The notes below the pieces were generated by a model that saw only the letters and a program-made list of their open reading frames with translations, ran no database searches and was not told where the DNA came from. Both the position numbers and the translations under genes were made by a program. From Streptomyces sp. SID3343 (GTDB lineage: Bacteria; Actinomycetota; Actinomycetes; Streptomycetales; Streptomycetaceae), in the NCBI RefSeq assembly GCF_009865215.1, contig NZ_WWJX01000039.1:1-33949 (forward strand): a stretch of DNA of 33,949 bases. The letters run 5' to 3'. Of the stretch, positions 23,358-31,473 are shown one piece after another; positions within the stretch are counted from its first letter, which is position 1, and the number at the start of each line of letters is the position of its first letter.

Positions 23358-24011
23358 ATGTCGCCGGACGTGACCCTCACCGCCTTACTCGTTCTGGTGC
23401 TCGCGAGCCTGCTCGCGGTCGCCGACTGGGTGGCCGTCGCGCGGGAGCGAATCCCGCTCGCTCGGCTGCTCGGGCCTGCGGTGATCTGCGCCCTCGTGGT
23501 CGTCGTCTGGTCGTTCGACGACGTCGACGGGGCCTGGCGCGCGCTGTTCAGCGTCGCGCTCGCGCTCTCGCTCGTGCGCGACGTGCTCGCGCCGCGCTGG
23601 TTCGCCGGCGCGGTCGTGGCCTCGCTGTTCGCCCACGTCGTCTACGTCGTGGGTTTCCAACGCATGGGCTGGTCGTGGCTGTGGGCCGCCGCGGGCATCG
23701 TGGTCGTGCTGCTCGCGGCGGGCGCGTACGCGGCGCATGTGGTCACCGGCGTGCGCGCGACCTCGCCCCTGTACACCGGGACGGTCGTCCTCTACGTCGG
23801 CGTCGTATCGCTGATGGTGGTCGCCGCCGCCGGGACGGGCCGGCCGACCGCGGTCGCCGGCGCGTTCCTGTTCTACGCCTCCGACACCCTGGTCGGCTGG
23901 AACAGATTCCGGGCGCCGACGCCCTATGCGCCGGTGCTGATCGCGGTCGCCTACCACCTCGCCCAGATGCTGCTCGTGCTGTCGCTCACGGTGGGTGCTC
24001 CCGGGCTGTGA
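23358..24011 (+). CDS. YhhN-family membrane protein with a TTA codon
   Basis: A 217-residue integral membrane protein of the YhhN (lysoplasmalogenase/TMEM86) family, with seven to eight helices. The family signature near the end is ASDTLVGWNRFRAP, preceded by VAGAFLFY. Characterised relatives cleave the vinyl-ether bond of lysoplasmalogens, but the bacterial role is uncertain. Two starts are plausible. One is ATG 23358; the other is GTG 23370, which is preceded by TAATGT and 8 nt in a leaderless arrangement. Neither has a Shine-Dalgarno. The codon at 23385-23387 is TTA (Leu), within the first dozen codons for either start. TTA is rare in streptomycetes and makes translation depend on the bldA tRNA, so expression may be developmentally timed. 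Confidence 0.85.
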   Translation: MSPDVTLTALLVLVLASLLAVADWVAVARERIPLARLLGPAVICALVVVVWSFDDVDGAWRALFSVALALSLVRDVLAPRWFAGAVVASLFAHVVYVVGFQRMGWSWLWAAAGIVVVLLAAGAYAAHVVTGVRATSPLYTGTVVLYVGVVSLMVVAAAGTGRPTAVAGAFLFYASDTLVGWNRFRAPTPYAPVLIAVAYHLAQMLLVLSLTVGAPGL

Positions 24012-24022
24012 CCGTCCTGCGG

Positions 24023-24028
24023 TAACCT
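24023..24028 (+). promoter_or_regulatory. -10 element of the leuS leader transcript
   Basis: TAACCT is followed by 6 nt and then the ATG of the leader peptide at 24035, so the leader peptide would be read from the very 5' end of the message. No clear -35 is seen. Confidence 0.5.
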
Positions 24029-24034
24029 GAGCGC

Positions 24035-24070
24035 ATGCGTGCCGTACTGCTGCTTACCGGGCCGCGCTGA
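24035..24070 (+). CDS. Leucine leader peptide of the leuS attenuator
   Basis: An 11-codon frame reads MRAVLLLTGPR and stops with TGA. Three consecutive Leu codons (CTG CTG CTT, 24047-24055) are the control codons. It lies directly upstream of two hairpins, the second a terminator with a T-run, and 249 nt before leuS. This is the layout of classical transcription attenuation: slow decoding of Leu codons when charged tRNA-Leu is scarce would stall the ribosome, alter folding and let RNA polymerase reach leuS. Classical attenuation of leuS has been predicted by comparative genomics for some streptomycetes, which supports the call. The peptide itself probably has no other role. Confidence 0.82.
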   Translation: MRAVLLLTGPR

Positions 24071-24076
24071 GCAGAC

Positions 24077-24100
24077 CGGGTGGAGGACCGCTCCCACCCG
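24077..24100 (+). promoter_or_regulatory. First hairpin of the leuS attenuator
   Basis: CGGGTGG (24077-24083) pairs with CCACCCG (24094-24100) around a 10-nt loop. GGAGG (24082-24086) can alternatively pair with CCTCC (24117-24121), which would break the terminator stem. This gives a plausible antiterminator, with CCGC and GCGG as extra pairs. Confidence 0.55.
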
Positions 24101-24112
24101 ACTCGGCGCGGC

Positions 24113-24143
24113 GACCCCTCCTGTGCGAGGGGTCTTTTCGTTT
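24113..24143 (+). terminator. Rho-independent terminator of the leuS attenuator
   Basis: GACCCCTC (24113-24120) and GAGGGGTC (24127-24134) form a perfect 8-bp stem with a CTGTGC loop, followed at once by TTTTCGTTT. A T-run after the stem is unusual in this window and marks a true intrinsic terminator. Its position between the leader peptide and leuS shows that it is regulatory. Confidence 0.85.
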
Positions 24144-24260
24144 CCCGGGTTGTTCTCGGGGGCGATTCCGGGGGCGTTGCCCGGGTTGAGTTCCGGGTCC
24201 TGTCCCGGGGCGACTCTCGGGTCGGGTCCCGGGGTCGGACCTCCGGTTGTTTCCCGGGGA
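24142..24260 (+). repeat. Degenerate array of about 12-bp units with CCGGG cores
   Basis: About ten YCNCGGG-type cores follow one another, with GGG starting at 24147, 24158, 24170, 24183, 24195, 24207, 24219, 24231, about 24244 and 24256. Spacings are 11-14 bp and mostly 12. The array sits between the attenuator terminator and the leuS start. No protein is evident in it on either strand. Confidence 0.65.
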
Positions 24261-24318
24261 CTGCCCGCAAACCGGTATCCGGCAGCCGAGACTGCCCACA
24301 CTTCGATGGTTGAGGACG

Positions 24319-27219
<2,901 letters not shown>

Positions 27220-27233
27220 AGGGTGAGCCGGGG

Positions 27234-27260
27234 CGGACTCGGAGTGGGTGGCCGAGTCCG
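27234..27260 (+). terminator. Hairpin terminator after leuS
   Basis: CGGACTCGG (27234-27242) and CCGAGTCCG (27252-27260) form a perfect 9-bp stem with a 9-nt loop, 15 nt after the leuS stop. No T-run is present. Confidence 0.7.
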
Positions 27261-27676
27261 GTTCGGCGGGGCTCGGTCGGGTCGGGCCGGGTCGGCTCGG
27301 CTCGGGTTGTCGGGTGGTCGGGTGGTCGGTCGCTTCGTGCGGCCGGCCCCTCGGGTCGCGGCCATGGGGTGATGGGTCGATCGCGCGGTGGTTCGGGGGT
27401 GCGGTCGGCCGGTGGCCTGGTGGGACCGTGGCTCGGTGGCTCGGTGGCTCGGTGGCTCGGTGGCTCGGCCGCTCGGTGGGCGGTGGGGCGTTCGTTCGTG
27501 GGTCGGTTTTGAGGCGGCGGTGCCGAGGCGGCGGTTACGCGCCGGAGTCGGGGCCGTTTCCGGTCGGTGACGATCGGTCGGGAACGCGGTGATTTCCGCC
27601 GCGTGCGTATCGAAGGGTCCGCACGGCGTTAGTGTGAGGGGATACCTTCCGGCCCCCACCAGGCAGGAGACGCCCC
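27261..27676 (+). repeat. Low-complexity gap with tandem 8-bp repeats
   Basis: This gap between the leuS terminator and the next gene holds no convincing gene. The left part is built from short GGTCG and GCTCG steps. At 27430-27461 four exact copies of GGCTCGGT run head to tail, followed by two variants, GGCTCGGC and CGCTCGGT, to 27477. Three units equal eight codons and would read RWLGGSVA, but no ribosome site or start supports a protein. The last 70 bp should hold the promoter of the gene at 27677; TTAGTG near 27630 is the only candidate seen. Confidence 0.7.
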
Positions 27677-28309
27677 GTGACGTTCGCCGACGGTTCCTTG
27701 GCCACCCTCTCGACGGCCGACGGCGCCGAAGCCTTCGGCGCGGTCCTCGGCGCAGGGGTGCTCGCGTGTCTCGTGCTCGTGGGCGTCGTGGTCGGCCTCG
27801 TCACGATGCTGCGCCGCGCGGTGCGCCGCCGCATCGACCGGCACGCGCCCCAGATGCGGGGTCTGGTCGAGGACGCGGCGTCGAAGGCTCGTTCGTACAC
27901 CCTCACGGGTGGCGCGGGCGAGGCGGCGCGGATGCGAAGTTCGGTGCGTCGTTCGCTCGACCAGACCCGTCGGGTCCTGGAGGCGGGCTACGCGCACGAC
28001 GGCCAACTGTCGGACGCGGTCGCGCTGCTGCGTCGGCTCGACGGTTTCGCGCAGGCTCTCGACACCGATTTGCGGTTGGCCGAGCGTGAGCCCGACAAGG
28101 CCAGGGTCGACCGCGAACTGCCCACGCTCAAGGACCGCGCCGATCGGATCGAGCACGCCGCCGCATCCCTGCGGTGGGCCGTTCAGGATCGCGAACGCCA
28201 CCTGGGTGAGGACGAGTTGGATCGGCTCGGGGTCGAGGTCGAGCGGGAGGCCGCGGCGTTGCGGGCCTACGCCGACGAGAACCAGACCGGTTCGAAGCGG
28301 CTGACCTGA
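27677..28309 (+). CDS. Single-pass membrane protein with helical cytoplasmic region
   Basis: A 210-residue protein of unknown function. One hydrophobic helix (residues about 20-45, VLGAGVLACLVLVGVVVGLVT described by this fragment) is followed by a basic stretch, LRRAVRRRIDRH. The remaining 150 residues are strongly helical and charged, rich in Arg, Glu and Ala (SSVRRSLDQTRRVLEAGYAHD, LKDRADRIEHAAASLRWAVQ, HLGEDELDRLGVEVEREAAA), and probably form a helical bundle or coiled coil. The GTG start has AGGAG about 8 nt upstream. Third-position GC is typical. It lies between leuS and the DegV-family gene on the same strand, with 372 bp before the latter, so it is probably monocistronic. Confidence 0.82.
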   Translation: MTFADGSLATLSTADGAEAFGAVLGAGVLACLVLVGVVVGLVTMLRRAVRRRIDRHAPQMRGLVEDAASKARSYTLTGGAGEAARMRSSVRRSLDQTRRVLEAGYAHDGQLSDAVALLRRLDGFAQALDTDLRLAEREPDKARVDRELPTLKDRADRIEHAAASLRWAVQDRERHLGEDELDRLGVEVEREAAALRAYADENQTGSKRLT

Positions 28310-28681
28310 GCGTTTCGCGGACGACGTGCCGTCGGCATACGGTCGGGTGCGCGTCGGTCGCGACGGAGGGCCTGTGGTCGGTCCGTGGTCGGTCTGTGGT
28401 CGACTCGCTGTCGACGGGTCCCGACGAAGGGACGCGTCTGGCACACCATGGCGCGCGCCACCCGCGGGTCAGGGCGTGGCAAGGTGACAGTGGACAGTGG
28501 TTGCCGGCGTGCGATTCGGGCACCCTGATTCGTACTTTTTTCGCGTGTTGATTCGTATGTCTTGATCACCATTTTTGACTTTTGATGTGTTTTTCAGCGG
28601 TGTCTCGCATCGGTCCGAGTCGGGGCCGTCGGGACACCCACCCCGCCCCCTGTCGTCTCACATTCGGGTGGTTGCCCGCTC
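28310..28681. other. Gap with an A+T-rich island and a 9-bp direct repeat
   Basis: No gene is seen. The segment 28526-28595 is far richer in A+T than the surroundings, with runs such as CTTTTTTCG and ATTTTTGACTTTTGA. TGATTCGTA occurs twice, at 28526-28534 and 28549-28557, with starts 23 bp apart. The island probably holds the promoter of the DegV-family gene, but several hexamer choices are possible and none is decisive. Confidence 0.5.
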
Positions 28682-29545
28682 ATGCCGACGATGCCGACGA
28701 TGCCGACCGATATCGCCGTGGTCACGGACTCCACGGCCTACTTGCCCGTGGAACTCGTCGAGCGGCACCGCCTGGTGGTGGTACCGCTCAAGGTCGTGTT
28801 GCGCGGCCGTCCGCTGGACGACGGCACCGAGGCCACCCCGACCCAACTCGTCGACGCGCTGCGCCAACGACGGATCGTGACGACGTCGCGGCCGGCGCCG
28901 GAGACCTTCGCCGAGACGTATCGCGAACTCGCCGAGAAGGGCGCGACGGGCATCGTCTCGATCCACATCTCCGGTGAGCTGTCCGGCACATACGAGGCCG
29001 CGCTCCTGGCCGCGCGCGACGCCGAGGTGCCGGTGCGGGTGGTGGACTCGCGCACGCTCGGGATGGGGATGGGCTTCGCGGTGCTGACCGCGGCCGAGGC
29101 GGCGGCCGACGGCGCGACCGTCGAGGAGGCGGCGGTGGCGGCGGAGAAGCGCGCGTACGCGACGGCGGGACTGTTCTACGTGGACACCCTGGAGTATCTG
29201 CGACGGGGCGGGCGGATCGGCGCGGCGGCGGCGTTCATGGGCACGGCGCTGGCGGTCAAGCCGCTGTTGCACGTGAGCGACGGGTTGCTCGCGCCGCTGG
29301 AGAAGGTACGGACGTCGGCCCGCGCGATCAGCCGGCTGGAGGAACTGGCCGTCGAACGAGCGGGTGCCGGGCCGGTCGACATCGCGGTACACCACCTGGC
29401 GAGCGCGGAACGGGCGGAGGCGTTGGCGGGACGGCTGCGCGAGCGGTTGCCGGGGCTGGGTGAGCTGTATGTGAGCGAGGTGGGCGCGGTGATCGGGGCG
29501 CATGCGGGGCCGGGGTTGTTGGCTGTGGTGGTTTCGCCTCGGTAG
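28682..29545 (+). CDS. DegV-family fatty-acid-binding protein
   Basis: A 287-residue DegV family protein of normal length. The N-terminal fold starts IAVVTDSTAYLP, with VVPLKVVLRG next. TSRPAPETFAETY and SIHISGELSGTYEAA follow and shape the fatty acid carboxyl pocket, then VVDSRTLGMGMGF, DTLEYLRRGGRIG and GPGLLAVVV at the end. In Firmicutes FakB homologues present fatty acids to the FakA kinase; a role in actinomycetes is not shown, and no fakA is in this window. Three in-frame ATGs are possible (28682, 28691, 28700) because the 9-bp unit ATGCCGACG is repeated there. No Shine-Dalgarno marks one. The gene normally precedes comEA in streptomycetes, as here. Confidence 0.93.
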   Translation: MPTMPTMPTDIAVVTDSTAYLPVELVERHRLVVVPLKVVLRGRPLDDGTEATPTQLVDALRQRRIVTTSRPAPETFAETYRELAEKGATGIVSIHISGELSGTYEAALLAARDAEVPVRVVDSRTLGMGMGFAVLTAAEAAADGATVEEAAVAAEKRAYATAGLFYVDTLEYLRRGGRIGAAAAFMGTALAVKPLLHVSDGLLAPLEKVRTSARAISRLEELAVERAGAGPVDIAVHHLASAERAEALAGRLRERLPGLGELYVSEVGAVIGAHAGPGLLAVVVSPR

Positions 29546-29589
29546 GGGTGGGCGGGTGGGTCCGGCCGGCCGTGGGGATGTGGGCTTGC

Positions 29590-29610
29590 GTGGGTGGTTT
29601 GGTCACCCAC
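29590..29610 (+). terminator. Small hairpin after the DegV-family gene
   Basis: GTGGGTG (29590-29596) and CACCCAC (29604-29610) pair over 7 bp with a GTTTGGT loop. It lies 45 nt after the stop. It is the only reasonable terminator in the gap, but it is modest. Confidence 0.4.
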
Positions 29611-29678
29611 TTGGAGCAGGCCCTTCGGCAGGGGCGGCGATGTGGTCCGGTCACGGTCACCCACGTGAGGTAGTTCGC

Positions 29679-29705
29679 GTTTCCACAGGCGGGTAGTTGT
29701 CCACA
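29679..29705. promoter_or_regulatory. DnaA-box-like pair upstream of comEA
   Basis: TTGTCCACA (29697-29705) matches the preferred streptomycete DnaA box. GTTTCCACA (29679-29687) matches it at 7 of 9 positions, with starts 18 bp apart in the same orientation. It is not an origin; single boxes scattered on the chromosome are possible, and chance is not excluded. Confidence 0.4.
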
Positions 29706-29744
29706 CCCTGCCGGCGAGCCGATCGTGAGCGGTGCCCGGCGACC

Positions 29745-29750
29745 TAGTTT
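29745..29750 (+). promoter_or_regulatory. -10 element for a leaderless comEA transcript
   Basis: TAGTTT is followed by 6 nt and the ATG at 29757. There is no Shine-Dalgarno. This matches the spacing of the other leaderless candidates in the window. Confidence 0.45.
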
Positions 29751-29756
29751 CGGGAC

Positions 29757-30857
29757 ATGTCCGGACCGCCGTCACCGTTCCCGCCTCCCTCATCTCTCTC
29801 GCTTCCCTCCCCTTCTTCACCTCTCTCACCCCTCTCGGCTTCCTCACCTCTCTCACCTCTCTCGGCTTCGTCACCTTCCCCACTGCCACCAGGCCCGCCG
29901 TTCTCGGTCTGCTCACCTCGGCGTCTCTCGTTCTCGCCTTCGTCGTCGGGCTGGGGCTCACCGTTCTCGTCGGCGCGCGGTGTCGGAGTGGGCTCCGCAG
30001 TGCCCCCGCCGGTGGGGGTGGCGGCGGGAGCGGTGGCTTTCGCGTCGTCGGCGCCTCGGCCGGCCGCGGAGCGGGTCGAGGCGATGTTCGGAGCGCGTGG
30101 TGAGCCGTTCGCCCCGACGGCCGGGGAAGAGCCCGGGTTCGCCCGGGGGCCGGCGCGGGCTCCGGCGCCGGGCAGGCGGGTGGTCGAGGCGGTGGCCGAC
30201 CGGATGCCCGCGCGGTTTCGGGTCGGGGTGGACCGGCGGGCGGTTGCGGCGGTCGCGGTGCTCGCGCTCGTGGCCGTGGCGCTTGCCGTGGTCGGGTGGT
30301 GGCGGGCCCGACCGCAGAGCGTGGAGGCACCGGCGACGGCGGCCGGGGGTGTCTCGGCGGTCGTGGCGACAGGGCATCCGGTGACGGATCAGCCGGCGCC
30401 GACCCCGGCGGCTTCGGCAGTCGGCCCGATCACCGTCCATGTCGCGGGCAAGGTGGTCCACCCCGGTGTGGTGGTGTTGCCACCGGGGTCCCGCGTGGCC
30501 GACGCCCTCCAGGCGGCCGGGGGCCCGCTGCCCGCCGCCGACCTGGCGACCCTCAACCTGGCCCGCCCCTTGGCCGACGGCGAACAGGTCCCGGTGGGCG
30601 TGCCGGGTGTCCCGGCCGCCGCCCCCGGAGCCGTCCCGGCGGGCTCCTCCGCTCCGGTGGCCGGCCCACTCGACCTCAACACCGCGACGGCCGAGCAGCT
30701 GGAGCAACTCCCCGGCGTAGGCCCGGTCCTGGCCCGACAGATCCTCGAAAAGCGCATGCAACTGGGCGGCAGATTCGCCTCCATCGACCAACTCCGCCAG
30801 ATCCGCGGCATCGGCGACCGCAAATTCGCCGACATCAAACCCAAGGTCCGGGTATGA
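29757..30857 (+). CDS. comEA: ComEA-family DNA-binding protein
   Basis: A 366-residue ComEA family protein. The first 70 residues are Ser/Pro-rich with a 9-residue repeat (PLSPLSASS twice), probably disordered and cytoplasmic. A single membrane helix lies at 161-182. Outside follow an SLBB domain at about 225-282 (ITVHVAGKVVHPGVV, ADALQAAGGPL, LADGEQVPVG) and a helix-hairpin-helix pair at 306-366 (LDLNTATAEQLEQLPGVGPV, IRGIGDRKFADI). In competent bacteria ComEA binds DNA outside the membrane and passes it to the ComEC channel. comEC follows after a 616-bp gap on the same strand. Natural competence has not been shown for most streptomycetes, so the role may be other. The long N-terminal tail is unusual. 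Start ATG 29757 appears leaderless. Confidence 0.92.
   Translation: MSGPPSPFPPPSSLSLPSPSSPLSPLSASSPLSPLSASSPSPLPPGPPFSVCSPRRLSFSPSSSGWGSPFSSARGVGVGSAVPPPVGVAAGAVAFASSAPRPAAERVEAMFGARGEPFAPTAGEEPGFARGPARAPAPGRRVVEAVADRMPARFRVGVDRRAVAAVAVLALVAVALAVVGWWRARPQSVEAPATAAGGVSAVVATGHPVTDQPAPTPAASAVGPITVHVAGKVVHPGVVVLPPGSRVADALQAAGGPLPAADLATLNLARPLADGEQVPVGVPGVPAAAPGAVPAGSSAPVAGPLDLNTATAEQLEQLPGVGPVLARQILEKRMQLGGRFASIDQLRQIRGIGDRKFADIKPKVRV
29817..29870 (+). repeat. Two tandem 27-bp pyrimidine-rich units in comEA
   Basis: Units at 29817-29843 and 29844-29870 differ at about two positions and encode nearly identical Ser/Pro/Leu nonapeptides. They lie within a stretch of about 130 nt (29767-29895) in which the plus strand is mostly pyrimidine. 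Confidence 0.8.
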
Positions 30858-30914
30858 CCGGCGGCCGGGGAAAGCGACCGGGTCCAGGTCCCGGTGTATC
30901 GATCGGCGGAGTCT

Positions 30915-31289
30915 GCGCCGAGAACGCCGGTCCCGGTGATGGGGAGCATGGGTGCGGCCCCGGGCCGGGCACATCGGTCGACAGAGCCGGCGCGAAGAAT
31001 GTTCGTTCCGGTGGGTTGGGGCGGCGGGCCGAAGCCGGCGTGCGCGGGTCGGTTGGTGACGTTCGACCGGACGGTGTTCATGCTGGGGGGCTGGGGCATC
31101 GGTTCGGGGCCGGGGCGCACGGGCCGCTGGATGAGGTCTGCTCGGACGGTGCTTGCTGCGGTGACCTGGAGAGTCGGTCCGGGATCGGGCCACGCTCGGC
31201 CGCCGCTCGGGTGCGCCCGCGGAACCTTCGTGCCGGTTGCCTGGGGAACCGGTCCGAATCCTTGTTCCGCTTGTCGGTGGGCGAGCGTT
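30915..31289 (+). repeat. Five diverged tandem 75-bp units between comEA and comEC
   Basis: Units start at 30915, 30990, 31065, 31140 and 31215, each exactly 75 bp. Shared features are a G-rich middle with GGNTGGGG or a variant about 24-33 bp into the unit, a CGGT(C/T)CGG-like step around position 36-43, and a start of G(C/A)(C/G/T)C(G/C). Because 75 is a multiple of three, a frame starting with GTG at 30894 reads through all units (156 residues) with repeated patterns like FVPVGWGGGPKPAC and FVPVAWGTGPNPCS. GC at third positions is lower than in neighbouring genes and there is no good ribosome site, so I list it as a repeat, not a gene. Confidence 0.65.
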
Positions 31290-31473
31290 GCTCAAGGGGT
31301 GTCGATCGGGAGGCTGTCGGGGTCGAAGCGGAGGCCGATCTCGGCTTGCCGACCGTGTGGGTGACGGGTCGTCAGGGGGCCGCCGTGGGTCGAACGGTTG
31401 CAGCCGCGCGAAGGGCGTGGGGCAGCGGTTGGCGCGGGGGCCGGGCGTGAGCGGGCGGCGGAGGTGGGCGGGC

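Noticed and set aside
29732..30103. Overlapping 123-codon hydrophobic frame inside comEA
   Set aside because: Its hydrophobicity can be explained by the shifted reading of a pyrimidine-rich tract; it has no ribosome site. I kept it only as a caution on the comEA start.
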